This document shows, piece by piece, positions 11,651 through 22,355 of a stretch of 29,905 nt of DNA (positions within the stretch are counted from its first letter, which is position 1; the number at the start of each line of letters is the position of its first letter). This DNA is from Phoronis australis (taxonomy: Eukaryota > Phoronida > Phoronidae): positions 76,846-106,750 of the forward strand of contig NMRA01000898.1 of assembly GCA_002633005.1 (NCBI GenBank). Direction: 5' to 3'. The notes below the pieces were generated by a model, which made no database searches, was not told where the DNA came from, and saw only the letters and a program-made list of their open reading frames with translations. Made by a program: the position numbers and the translations under genes.

Positions 11651-11893
11651 TCAGGATCGTCTGTTGGATGACTGGGTTGACTCGCCGAGCCCGAGGCCGC
11701 TTCTCTCGCGGAGGACCCAGTTCGTAAGGCTCAAAGTAGAAAAGTACGCTGCCGGAAGCACATTAAACTTATTCTCGCTTTCGTGAAACCCCATTTCCTC
11801 ATCCTGGCCACCATTCCCGCACGTTTCTTCATAGTATTCGTTCAATTTTTGCTCATAATCGTCGTCGCTTTCAAATTCCCTCCTTTCCGCCAT
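11651..11893 (-). CDS. Hypothetical acidic 80-residue frame inside the THAP element
   Basis: It starts with MAERREFESDDDYEQKLNEY, begins 28 bases inside the right TIR and reads toward the THAP fragment. It is rich in Glu/Asp with no recognised domain. Its start so close to the TIR suggests the first exon of a second element gene. It could also be a chance frame. Confidence 0.3.
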   Translation of the reverse strand: MAERREFESDDDYEQKLNEYYEETCGNGGQDEEMGFHESENKFNVLPAAYFSTLSLTNWVLRERSGLGLGESTQSSNRRS

Positions 11894-11937
11894 TGTTCAA
11901 TGCTAGTCGCTAATCTCTTGTGTTCAACCCATGACGT

Positions 11938-12911
11938 CACATGACGGGAAATGTGAAAATTGGCAAAATTGAAAGAGAAATCAAAATTTCGAGCTAATTA
12001 CACAAAATAAACATGGGTTTAGCTAAATTTTACCTCATAAATTTAGTTTGTGGCCACCGGTAATTCAAAATGTGCAAAAATCCATGGTGTGTACTGTTTA
12101 ACTACGGTAACCCCCTGTAATCAAATAAACAGAACTCTTTTTGAAAACAGAATAGTTTCGTTGCCAACGTCATTTTTATGTTTTAAAAGCTCAAATTATA
12201 TTTCCCAGAATATCAATTTTTTCGCCATTGTAAGAAGATATTATTGTCAATTTTTGCCGTCTCAAATTGTAGCAATTTAGTTTTTTTCACATTAAGTTAC
12301 TTTGATGAACTTTTTTCTTCTACTTCATTTTGATGCCCCATGTTACGTTATGTAAAAAAGAAAAACAAATATGGGTGTCGCTGATTTTTTTGCAAAATAG
12401 CCTTTCAGTTGCAAGACTAGGAAACAGTGTAGTTTCATTTCATTAGACGTTGATTATTTATATTGATGTTGTTTTCGATCATGAAATAAAATATAAAGTT
12501 ATAGTGAATGAATTACGACGAGAAATTTATCCTAAAGTAATTTCAGATTTATAGTTTTGGTGTGACATTGAAATAGACTAAACTTGTCTTTTTTCAAAGT
12601 GTGTTGAATCCCCTTCAATGAAATACTGCTGTGATATGAATAACGATAAGAACTAGAATTCATAGTCACAATAGATTGCTGGTAATTGTAACAAATAATT
12701 AAATTATACTTTAGTAACGTTTTTCACAGCCACTCTAAATAAAGAAAGCAAACCATGTTAAATTAATATGGAACTCATTTGTTGTATTTTTAGAAGAGAA
12801 GAGACCAACACTTTAGTTATTTGCCTATTAATGTCACTAAAACGTTACTATCTATTGCATTAAAATGACGTCTATCATATACACAGCAATTTTATCATTA
12901 CAGTGTCAAAA
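11938..12911. other. AT-rich upstream region of the DDE-like gene
   Basis: No exon recognised. It may include the promoter and 5' UTR of the gene starting at 12912. No clear TATA box could be singled out in this very AT-rich sequence. Confidence 0.45.
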
Positions 12912-15629
12912 ATGCCACGCCCAAAAAAGTCTAAGGCTGAAATGCTGCGAGAGCAAATAAAAAGTGACCCCAAAACATCAAGCTTATTTGAAAAAGAAAA
13001 GGGTAAGGTACCAGCAACGAAAATAACAGGATAAAATAAAAACCATACATGAGATGAACGACAGAGAGCAGAGACAGCTACGACGTAAGTGGAAGAAGGA
13101 GCAGAGGAGAAGAAGGAAGGCGCAACAACCTGCAATAAACACTTGCACACCCCATACAGAAATACCCCTGAGACCACTCCCAATCATCAGAGAAGACAAT
13201 TAACAGCTGGACGTAGAAAGGTTAAACGTATCGACAGAATATCTTACAGAACAATAGAGAAACAGAAAGCACTGATAAAAAGTATGAGAACAAAATAAAA
13301 CGACTCCAGCGACAAATGAAGAAATCAGACTCAGCAGCAGTTTTATCCACAAATTCCCGTGCATCAAAAGCTACAGCTGCTCTTATTCGTTCAGGAAACG
13401 AAAATAAAATTAGGAAGGAGCTGACTTTCGCCAATGCAATGAACGAAGATTTCAAGAGAAAACTAAAAGAAACGAAAAAGCAAAAATACAAGCATGTCTT
13501 GCATAGCATAGTGGTAGGGCCAATCCTGAAAAAATACAAGCTGGTCGGCAAAACAAAATTACAATTAAGCCTCTCCAAGGTATGCGTGCGAAAAGCCCAC
13601 ACGGAGCATTGTAGGAAGAAGAGAGATGTCCTTGGGATGACCAGTTACAATGTAAGACAGTTTTTCTTAAGAGATGAAGTTAGCACACCATCAGCAGGGA
13701 AAAAAAGAAACGATCACAAAATCTGGGGACAAGCGGCAATAGCGGTTTTTATGCGACACCCTTCAGAACCTGTACAAGAAGTTTAAGATTGATTACCCCC
13801 ACACCAAAGCTTTCGTACACTACGTTCACCCGACTGCGGCCCTTCTATTGCGTTCCACGATCTGTTGAGAAGCGAGACACAGTGAAATGCAAACCGCATT
13901 ATAATGTAGAGCTCAAAGCAATTAAACTTCATGGATGCGGTTCCATTGCTTCTCCCAATATAACTAACCTATTCACAAGCGTGTTGTGCTCCACAAAAAC
14001 CAAAAGTGTATGTTTGGTGAATGCGATTCGTGTATGAAGATGAACATTCACAAAGATGTAACTCTCAATTCATCATTGAATGAGGTAACTTACAGCTAAT
14101 GGTGTACAGTCACAGTCACTTAACAGACCATGAAAGGAACCAAAGAAATTTTAGCTTATGGGTCACTTTTTAAAGTGACCAATAAGTTAGAAAAACGAAA
14201 GAACATTCGAGAGTTATGTAAGATTTTTGAGGATGACCTGAAAATTATGCAACATGAGTATAGAATTTTCCACCAATTTCGTGAAACACGACAGCTCAAA
14301 GACAACATCAAGGATAACGAATGTACTACAGATCGACTTCAGTGAAAACTACTCTTGCAAAGCTGCAACTGAAGTTCAGTCAATGCATTTTGGCTCTAGC
14401 CGAAATTAGGTAACCTTAAATACATGCCACAGTACCACCTTGGAAGGAGAAAAAGTTTCAACTCAGTGTTATTGCACTGTCAGTCCTGATAGCAGACATT
14501 CATCCATTGCAGTATGGGCGCATCTACATTGTCAGAGTGGTAAAGATGTTCTACACATCATATCAGACGGTCCAAGTAGCAAGGATAAAAACAGCACCAA
14601 TTTTCAACTTGCATCAACCTATCCATTCAGACAGTTTGGATTCACTTACGTCACTTGGAACTTCTTAGAAAGCTCCCATGGCACGGGACCTGCTGACGGC
14701 AGTCAAAAGTGCTGCAGACAGACTTGTTGCCTCTGGCAATGACATTATGGATTCCCATGCTTTGTTCAAGGCTCTGGTTGGTGCGATCAAGGTCAAATTG
14801 TATGAAATAGAAGGCAGTGAAATTGATGCCATTCAGAAAGTCACCACAGATTTTGACACTCAAACAGTGAAACGCATCAGGGGCATCCATCAGATTTTGA
14901 TCCACGAGCAAAGCATCATTCATCATCGCACTTTGTCATGCTTTTGTGGTTCAAAGTGCCACAATCTGGCAAAAGTTGTGTTTAGTCATGCTTCATCAAC
15001 GAGCGAAACTTCCAACACACTGACCACAATAGAAAGACGATTAAATGCGAAACAACTTTCGCTGTTTCAACGAAGACTGGCTGAAGGTTATGACGTAACC
15101 TACACTGACCTCTCTGTGCTGAATGAGGATAAACGTCAGGAGTACCTGCTTTGGAGGACTAGGCGAGCAGTTAAACTACAAGACAAAACGAAGATGGGTG
15201 ACGCAGAAAGTACGGAGGATGACAGAGGCAGTGCGGAGGGAGATGAAGACAGTTCAAGCAGTGATGAAGACCAGGAATGGCAGCCACCAAACCACGAGCA
15301 ATCTAAGAAGAAAATGAACACGGGTAGTTTCTATGCCGTGTATTTTATCAGAAGGAAGAAAAGGGTGTTTTATGTTGGTAAGCTGGTCAAACCAGATGAA
15401 TGTGAGCAATCTACCGCAAGGATGAAGTTTCTGGAGCGTGAATGGAATACATAGGTATTCTTGGCCCTTGAGAAAAGACATATGTGACATCAGCAAGTCT
15501 CCTGTTGTTACTGAAGTTGAGTTCAGCCAAGACAATCCACCTTCTCATCTCGATAGTCACACTGAAGCGGCTATTATACTCGTCTTTTCCTCGTGGACCT
15601 GCGGCTGTGAAAGCAGTGGAATGCACTAA
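12912..15629 (+). pseudogene. DDE-transposase-like protein of an unnamed metazoan family, frameshifted
   Basis: Conserved blocks appear in the right order across several frames, giving a protein of about 800 residues with at least seven frameshifts or stops. In order: MPRPKKSKAEML, a basic AT-hook-like start (12912); MNDREQRQLRRKWKKEQRRR (13054); a long coiled-coil basic region (13200-13500); VRQFFLRDEVSTPSAGKK (about 13650); TTFTRLRPFYCVP (about 13815); VLCS and FGECDSCMKMNIH (about 13985-14055); IDFSENYSCKAATEVQSMHF (about 14330-14390); SPDSRHSSIAVWAH (about 14480); IISDGPSSKDKNSTNF (about 14555-14605); TWNFLESSHGTGPADG (about 14650-14700); LSCFC (about 14930); VFYVGK (about 15368); RYSWPLRKDICDI (about 15450). 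The DFSENY, SDGP and E-SSHG blocks are plausible DDE/D acidic positions; that catalytic reading is inference. I recognise the block pattern from many uncharacterised animal proteins but cannot name the superfamily. It is inactive here. Confidence 0.75.
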
Positions 15630-16030
15630 CTCAGTAACCCGCTAGAAATCAGTGCCTCATAGTTGTGTTTGTTCGAAACGTTAGATGGAATTGTAGTTGA
15701 CATTATAAGTAATTCTTTTTCTTAATGTTAGAATGGATTGTAGTAGTTGGTATTTTAATGGCATTAAATAAGTGCATGAATTTGACTTAAAAATAAAAAT
15801 CCATAATTGTCTATTCCGTTGCTATGTTATCTTAACCGTTCCCATGGTCAAGGTAAAGACGTAGCCTCTAAATTTATAATTAGCATACCTGCCAGGTAAA
15901 TAGATGGTATGTGTGCAAATTTGTTGTGGTTAATTCAAAACAGATGATGATCATTTCTGGAGCTTCTTGAGTGAATAAAAAGCATTTTTAATCATTTGTT
16001 GTCATTACCATTACTGGCCACTTTATGTGA
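15630..16030. other. Right-end non-coding part of the nested insert
   Basis: AT-rich. It holds a GGTAAAGACG motif near 15850 preceded by AACCGTTCCC, and the candidate right TIR GTCATTACCATTAC near 15999. Several AATAAA-like sequences lie after the gene end (for example near 15790 and 15975) and could be its polyadenylation signals. Confidence 0.45.
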
Positions 16031-16175
16031 AAACGATGATATCATCTCTGATATTTCAGTCGTCAATTAATTCAGTGAAACCAGTTTGTAGACTGTTGCA
16101 TGATAAATTTGCATAATTTATGCAAATAATTACAAAGGCCCATTAGTGCCGGGAAAAAATAAAAAATGAGTCTGC
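16031..16175. repeat. Large repeat copy A, right part
   Basis: It matches 25142-25216 plus 25777-25870 of copy B: CTCTGATATTTCAGTCGTCA, then TTTGTAGACTGTTGCAT and CCCATTAGTGCC-GGAAAAAATAAAAA. In copy A this tail is contiguous, so it shows the uninterrupted state of the site where copy B took an L1-like insertion. Confidence 0.8.
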
Positions 16176-16329
16176 CAATCCGTAATTTATGAATTGCCAA
16201 TCTTTTATATGCATATGTTTCCTTTGAAGCCTGGGAGATAATGGGGCTATTCGAAAAATCTACAATAACTAGAGGGCGCGCGTGTACTAGTGGTGATAGA
16301 TTAACAGCCTCGATTTCGCGAGCCCTTTA

Positions 16330-18380
16330 AATACATGGTGAAATGGCTTGCAGCCGTGCCAACTGAATCTGAGATTGCGTGAAAAGGGTGCTTCTATGAG
16401 AGGAAGTAAGCACGACCTTATACAAAGGTAACGTTTGTGATTATTTTAACGATTATTCCATGGTTATTCTACCGATGGCTGTTAACTGAGGTACTCGCCG
16501 ATGTCGACTTCGCGGCAGTCGCGAGTCGGGTTAATCTTTGTTTGTTGTGACACGATACTTCACGTAGCAATCGGGATCTTTTCGTACATCAAAGCATTAT
16601 TATTGTTTGGAATGATTTCTAGCAGTTTATCAGTGACAGTTACATCAATCAATGCTGAATGCGGGGTACATGACAAATGTCCATTGCATTAGACTATTTG
16701 TTTACGCCCTATCATATGTCTTCTGGAAATCAATTATACATTGAAATGGAAATCTATCACGTCTGTTTTCACATAATCTTTGGTTTTTAGGTTTGAGGGC
16801 TTGTACCGTGCAGAGGAGATATGCATCGCTTCTGCACCGTCCCTGAATGGACAAAAACTGGTTTTTAGCATTTGATTGCAGCTAACCAACAAGATCTTCC
16901 CATCCAGTGCAGATATTTTGTCAAAGCCTACTTTCAATATTGGAGGCAACGAACAAAGCTTTTGAAAAGGAACAGCTATTTTTAAAAAAAGGTATGTAAG
17001 TCATTTTGTTAATTTACTTATTCAGGTTTTTAGCGGGGGATTGGCATGGGGGTTGGGGTTGTTATATTTGGTACAACTGAATGTGTGGAAATAACAGGTA
17101 ATGCATGTTTGGGGAAAAGAGCATGGTGAGGTAATTCTTAACCTCCATTAAGTCCCTTCAAGTTGATTTCTTGAAACTGTTTTGCTACTTGTATCAATTG
17201 TAAACCCATGAAAATCTATTACATTTTCTGAATTCACAGTCACTGAATAGTTTTAACTCATGCCTTGAAATGTTGCAAGTCGTTATAAATTCAAATGACT
17301 GCTATTTTTGTGAAAATTGCATTTTTGATGGTGCCTTACGATTTGTAATTACTCTTAAACAATAGAAAGATTAATCATCATTTTTAAATGACCCAAGTCT
17401 TCATATCTTCTAATAGAAGAAAAATTAAGAGTCTGAGAAACGGTTCCCTAAATCTTAGACTAGAAGTATTTTTGACCGACCCATGAACATGTAATCGGAG
17501 TTTAAAATTGCTGAAAGTATCAAAATTAAAAAGGCTTGAAAATGGGTAACAAAGGTTTGAAATTGTCTCAAAAAACTTGTATATTTTGCCGACAAGTGAT
17601 GCGTTTAAAGAATTGTTATGGCTAGGAATAAAAAATAAAGACACAGTTTTATGCAATACTTATTATATACACCCTTGGTTTCTGAACATAGTAATTATTT
17701 AATTTTATGTGAAACAGTAGAGCAGTCACCATATATTTTTGAAAAACAGGGATAACATTTTTGACCCAATCTGGAGTACTTAATTATTCATATTTCAATG
17801 TTTGTTCCAGGTTCAGTGATAAATTAAAGACACTTCAAGCTGTATCATAGACAAGCTTTGCTACTCCGTTCTCTTCCCACAGCACTTCCACACACCAGTA
17901 GTGCTGCATGGCACAATGTACAAGTCAGTGGCCCTGGAGAAATGTGAATCGCAGTACTAAGTTACCATAAGACAATGAGCCAGTGGACTGTCTGTGTATT
18001 CAGACGAACTATATCTGACTGCTACACAAGTAAGCCTTGTTGGTGAGGATACCCTTTCATAGGCAATGAGTCATGTGTGGACAATCGCTTATTTCCTTTC
18101 CTGGAAGAAACATGAGGGACTGAAGCTAAAGAAGACCTAGTGACACTCTGGTCTACTTCAAGGGTCTGATTTTGGGCTCAAAACGATTCAAGTGATATGC
18201 TGATGTGTTTACCTTCAAGGGTCTAATTGTGGATGTTACTGAGGCTGAATGAAGTTACATGAAAGAAAGCCACATGTCGAAACTGGATCTTTTTTACAAG
18301 CGCTTCTATAGGCCATTGAAACTAGATCCCAATGAAATGAAAGCCAAAAGCTGAGTGAATAAATTTTCCTTTAAGACGAA
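16330..18380 (+). other. Possible three-exon transcript, coding status doubtful
   Basis: Splice-like signals in order: a TTTAAATA box near 16326; an exon ending AAAG|GTAACG at 16437; an acceptor TTGGTTTTTAG at 16790 opening an exon that ends AAAG|GTATGTAAG at 16991; an acceptor TTTGTTCCAG at 17810 opening a last exon with AATAAA at 18358-18363. Exon 2 has a short readable stretch (MHRFCTVPEWTKTGF) followed by a stop. Exon 3 has an open frame from 18130 to 18354 interrupted by two TGA codons. A non-coding RNA, a decayed gene or coincidence are all possible. Confidence 0.3.
18130..18354 (+). pseudogene. Unknown protein fragment in the putative last exon
   Basis: About 74 codons in one frame broken only by two TGA codons, at 18193 and in GAA-TGA-AGT. 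They read DTLVYFKGLILGSKRFK, then YADVFTFKGLIVDVTEAE, then SYMKESHMSKLDLFYKRFYR and PLKLDPNEMKAKS, ending four bases before AATAAA. The phrase FKGLI occurs twice from an internal duplication of CTTCAAGGGTCT. The composition looks protein-like, but I do not recognise the family. Confidence 0.3.
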
Positions 18381-18407
18381 AGGCTTTATACTATTGGTAA
18401 AGCCTTT
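18379..18407. repeat. Perfect 10-bp stem-loop
   Basis: AAAGGCTTTA (18379-18388) and TAAAGCCTTT (18398-18407) pair perfectly around a 9-base loop, about 16 bases after the AATAAA. It lacks the histone 3' stem-loop sequence. Role unknown. Confidence 0.6.
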
Positions 18408-18409
18408 TC

Positions 18410-19887
18410 AATTTGGCTGTTGGTTTCAGTTGTTTTATCTCACTTGTAACAGAAAAGTCGGAGAAATATTAGCAAATTGTGAATTTTTGTCTTAATCAAT
18501 ATTTTTCATCCAAACTGTTAAGAATAAAAATGTTATCTATCATTGTATGCTTCTCTCAGATTGTTCTTCTGCCAGTAATTTATTTTCATACACCCAGGAT
18601 GTTAAGTACAAACAGAACATTGAGCAGTGTAATACCTCTGTAGTTCCTACGTATAGCATCGGATGCATTACCAGTTGAATAAGGATAATAGTATGACAGT
18701 AAGCAGTTTTAAAAAAGGTCTTCTGAGTAGACCTTTAATCTTGCACATCCAAAATTTATAGAATGCTAGTAAAATTCCGCCTACGCATCCTTTAATCCGA
18801 ATCAACGATATCTTCTTCGGCAATATCTCTATTAAGGTTATGTAGGGCCCTATAAATGGCCAAATTTGGCTGACTTCGGGACATCATATCGATGAGGTAC
18901 TACATAACCGTAAATATTCTCAAATTCTTAATTTTCTTGTATAGTTCGCAACCTCATAATCAAAAGCATGATCCAACACCTCGAGATCAACGTTGAGCAC
19001 TAAACAGAAATAGCTAATCCACTCGTCCCTTTATATATTGCTTCTAAGATTTTTTTTGCTTTGATTTATATGTCTCACATAACAAATATGTTGTCATCAT
19101 GGATTAGACGTTTAACACAATACAATGCATTCTCAAATTTTCAATAGCTGGTCCATATTCTTTGTCTCGTTAAAAACAGGTCTCTTCACATACAACAAAA
19201 TGTATGTTGGTAACCTAATTCGTTTGCTGGACTATTCTTCACTAAAATGCCTACACCACCAGATGTTTATGAAACTTGCGTTTTGCGTCTATTACAAAAA
19301 TACTGTATAATTTGGAAACAACCCTTCAAATTATCTTTCATATTTTTGAAGCGTTTTAACAAAACCTATTATACGGTTTTTCTATTTCTGTGCGTACTTC
19401 ATTTCTGTTGATTTTAATCTGTGCTGTAGCACTTCAAAGGTTCGCTTTGGGCCTCGGCCTAAACTCTATTTACTGTAGTTGCCCATTTTTCTAATGAAGT
19501 CAATTTTCTCGTCATACCTGTAGGATTCATTGATGACGACGTCGCCAAAATATTTTGGCCTACTTCTCTTTCTTTATCTCACTCAGCATGATCTCACGCA
19601 CTAGTTCTGACAAATCCTCAATTATGGTGTTGACCAGGACCACATAGAGACCTTATCCCAAAGGGCTAATCTAGTTCAAACACGTACTATATACAAAATT
19701 AAGTAAAATGTAACATCGTATCATATTATGTTTTTTTCTGTTACCAATCTACAAGCCATTTTGATTGCAATTTTTACCTTGGTCGCTGAAAGTCAGAAAC
19801 TCATCTATAATTCCGTCTGTTTCCACGACCTGAGTTCTTAATACGTCAGTACATGAATGATTCCTGAATGCCGGGCACATATTGTTA
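18410..19887. other. Gene-free stretch
   Basis: No exon recognised. Two small inverted repeats are visible: AAAGGTCT/AGACCTTT around 18715-18737 and GGTTATGTAG/CTACATAACC around 18836-18910. Confidence 0.5.
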
Positions 19888-20058
19888 CCACCTGAGCGTA
19901 AACTCGCTGCCACTTTGTTTGCTTGTTTTTGATTCACGATATTTCATACGGATGTGATTGTCTATTATCCAAATGTTTAGCTCTTGTACTTCATGTATTA
20001 AAAGTTGAAGCTGTGCCGAATACGTCGCATCACCCGCAAGTAGCACCAATTGCCCTAA
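19888..20058 (+). mobile_element. LINE 3' tail, second copy
   Basis: It matches 6959-7105 from CCACCTGAGCGTAAA through the stop codon and 3' UTR to GTAGCACCAA-TGCCC. The coding end reads PPERKLAATLFACF then stop, a conservative variant of the first copy's PPERKIAAILFGCF, which confirms that frame as the true LINE C-terminus. It carries about 30 bases in the UTR (about 19998-20030) that the first copy lacks. It is extremely 5'-truncated. Confidence 0.75.
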
Positions 20059-20226
20059 TTGACCAATCGCCAGGATTATGACGGACGGCTTAATTGACCA
20101 ATCAGAACGCAGCATTCTTGGCACACCTTCGTCTGCGTTTCCAAGCCGCCATTTTATCCGACAAACCACACGCAGTCGAGAAAAACTTATTTTAGTCTAT
20201 AGCTCAAGAAATTGTCCGCTAAGAAT

Positions 20227-20400
20227 GGGGAAACGGTGTCGACATGACGTGTGTAGCCCCGACAGCCGTTATGCTGCTCCAGAATAATATCCCGTCATTT
20301 TTGGCATGTCCAAAGCAGAAAAATGATGTTGAAAAGCGTAAACTATGGATCAAACTTTAGGGCCACACGAGCAGCTGAACTTAGCGATATTGCTTGATAA
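20227..20400 (+). pseudogene. Decayed THAP-like zinc-finger exon
   Basis: The frame starts MGKRCRHDVCSPDSRYAAPE (C-x4-C type), hits a stop, and continues in shifted frames as FLACPKQKNDVEKRKLWIKL and then GPHEQLNLA. This order (two cysteines, F-x-x-PKPK, E-K-x-x-x-WI, GxPHEQLN) recalls THAP-like N-termini of uncharacterised deuterostome and cnidarian proteins, though the later C-x2-H pair was not found. Upstream at 20098-20104 is CCAATCAG in a less AT-rich stretch (20070-20180), which could be the relic promoter. Dead: stops and a frameshift. Confidence 0.45.
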
Positions 20401-21089
20401 CTCGAAGGCTACAATAAACACAAATATATTAGTTCCTAGATACGCACTTTTCAGCTTGGTGGCTATGGTGCAGGGCTATCTCAGATTTTGACTCCCGAGT
20501 TGGCTACGTCTGGCCGCTTTTGTCTCGGCACCTGCTGGATCTCAGCACTCTAGCGGTACTGAGTCCCGGGAAATTGTTGTTTTCAAGGACATTTTTATTT
20601 TATTTATTTCAACCTAATGGACATTATTTTGTTTCGTATCAGAGGTACATTTTTGTTATTCATAAACCGTAAGCTGGCGTTCAACTGAACTTCTCTCCCG
20701 GTCAAAATTCAGAGATTCGATCGGCACAGGGAAGGGCACTGGATTACTGCCGAACTCAAAGCCTTGGTCGAGCTGTTGTCACTAAAAATAAATTGTTGAA
20801 TTACTTTTTGACGTGTACCCCTAGTATACACTATGTCTGTAGAGTTAGAGAGAGCTCATTTTAGAGTGGTTCAAACATGATATTTAGAAGCTTTAAAAAA
20901 GAATTTTGTAAATACCCTATTTTTGCAACTACCACACCAGACTTGTAATCTTTTGTAACCATACCACGACTTAGTGATCCATACTACCTTCAAAATTACA
21001 TGAAAGCTAACTATATGGAATGAAACTACAAAAAATGCCAAGTACATAAGAAGGTAGGCCTAATTTAAATGTCTTAATGATGCAAATTC
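20401..21089. other. Gene-free stretch
   Basis: Nothing recognised on either strand. Confidence 0.5.
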
Positions 21090-21425
21090 CATAGGCGGAT
21101 TTAGGGGAGGATGGCAGAGGCCCCAGACCTCCCCCCTTGGTTGCCGCAAGCAAAATGAAACAGCAAAAGCGTGAGGAATTATTGAGTTCAGTAACTAGGA
21201 CCTGTAGCGGAAGAGGAGGGGGGGGGGCTCAGACCCCAGATCGCGGTGGAATCGTGTTCCTGTTTTTTTTAGTCCACCGATAGATTTTCTGAAGAAAAGG
21301 TCCAACGGTCTACATCCCTGGCCCCTGCAACTTTCGGGCCGCCTGTGCACATACAATCGCACTTTGCCCAATTCCACGAGGCAACATGTGTTGGGCCCCC
21401 CTGTGGTATCCTAGATCCGCCACTG
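21090..21425. mobile_element. Small hAT-like TIR element
   Basis: The left end CATAGGCGGATTTAGG (21090) and the reverse complement of the right end, CAGTGGCGGATCTAGG (21425), form TIRs with three mismatches in 16. CAGTGGCGGAT-type ends are common in hAT-like non-autonomous elements. The interior is rich in C/G runs (CCCCCC, GGGGGGGG) and codes for nothing. A clear 8-base target duplication is not seen; AAATTC and AAATCC flank it approximately. Confidence 0.6.
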
Positions 21426-22133
21426 AAATCCAGACATTAATTTTACTGAGACACAGCCCTATACATGTACCTAGGCTACCGGAGCTAACTGTTTGTCCAG
21501 GACGAGATGAGTGTGTACCTGAGCTATGAACCTGAATTTTTTTATCAAAATATTTCGTGACAAGATAAGAAAAGCTATCGAGTCGATCTAGTCAGAGACT
21601 ATAGTGCATGTGTTGTCTGTAATCTATGACCTACTTTACTCCAGGAGTCCCACCAGTTGTGACCTACTTTTCATTTGGCGAAATTTAGCAGACGACAGAA
21701 TAAAAATATCGGTGAATCTTCACTGATTTTATTCGAAAGGTCATGAAATCTATGGAATCGTACAGATAATTGGACTTTAAGGTACATATCCAGCTTTACA
21801 TGAACATATCGTATCAGTGGCCTTGTCATTTGTCAGGTGAAGGTAGCCCCGAGGCCGAGGGGTTCTTCGGATTTTCTCTGGCTTCTCGAGCACTTATTTT
21901 TTCATCGTCACCTTTACAAATTCCCATATCATGAGCGTACGATTCACTGTTGAAAAGCATCGCCTCTTGTCTCTGTCGACGCGTTTTCAAATAGTGCAAA
22001 AACACTCACCGATTCCACCAGGAACGTCGTTTAGCGACAGTGTATTTGCCTCCGACAGCTCGTTCGAATGTCGGGTATCACGTGACTTTTCGCATAGGGG
22101 CGGAGCTTGCGATAGGTCAATTGCGAAATCTTC
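21426..22133. other. Gene-free stretch
   Basis: No recognised gene. The last 200 bases are less AT-rich and contain TCACGTGAC (an E-box) and GGGGCGGAGC (a GC-box-like sequence) at about 22078-22108, just before repeat copy B starts. This may be a relic promoter. Confidence 0.4.
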
Positions 22134-22355
22134 GCCAAATTTCAACAATGACACACACTATGATAATAAATTAGAGGCAAAGCATTCTAGATTGGCAAGT
22201 GTCTTCTCTTTTTCGCCACACCGTGGAGCTAATGCAAAGTATCCGAGGCTGCAGCCAGCGCACTTCTTACTTCGGCAAATCGGCCACGGTTCAGCGGGCC
22301 TTTCAAAATGCAAAACGGTAGGAAAATCCATATAAAGTGATACAACAAAACTAAA

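Larger units (their letters stand above)
11264..11937. mobile_element. THAP-containing TIR element (674 bp)
   Basis: ACGTCATGGGTTGAAC at 11264-11279 is exactly repeated in reverse complement at 11922-11937, giving perfect 16-base TIRs. Inside are a THAP domain reading rightward from the left end and an acidic open frame reading leftward from the right end. THAP domains occur in transposases of the P-element and Kolobok superfamilies, so this is probably a deletion derivative of such an element. No TTAA or 8-base target duplication is evident. It lies inside the larger 9712-16030 insert, so it is probably younger. Confidence 0.7.
9712..16030. mobile_element. Nested 6.3-kb DNA transposon-like insert with a DDE-type gene
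   Basis: Repeat copy B reads straight through AAAATCACC into ATATATTCTCTGATATTTCAG (25126-25160), whereas in copy A the two halves are separated by 9712-16030, so about 6.3 kb was inserted (right boundary uncertain by about 30 bases). The left end begins GGCAACGGTAAAGACATG. Near the right end GTCATTACCATTAC (about 15999-16012) reads in reverse complement as GTAATGGTAATGAC, about 12 of 15 matches to the left end, which is a candidate degraded TIR. The cargo is a frameshifted DDE-like gene (12912-15629) plus later insertions such as the THAP element. No target duplication could be defined. Confidence 0.6.

Noticed and set aside
13089-13298. Independent small gene within the DDE-like region
   Set aside because: Its reading fits as one frame of the broken larger protein, which continues in other frames before and after it.
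18196-18407. Selenoprotein with TGA as selenocysteine and a SECIS hairpin after AATAAA
   Set aside because: The downstream stem-loop lacks the ATGA/AA/GA core of a SECIS element, and the upstream exons are not coding. Decay is simpler.
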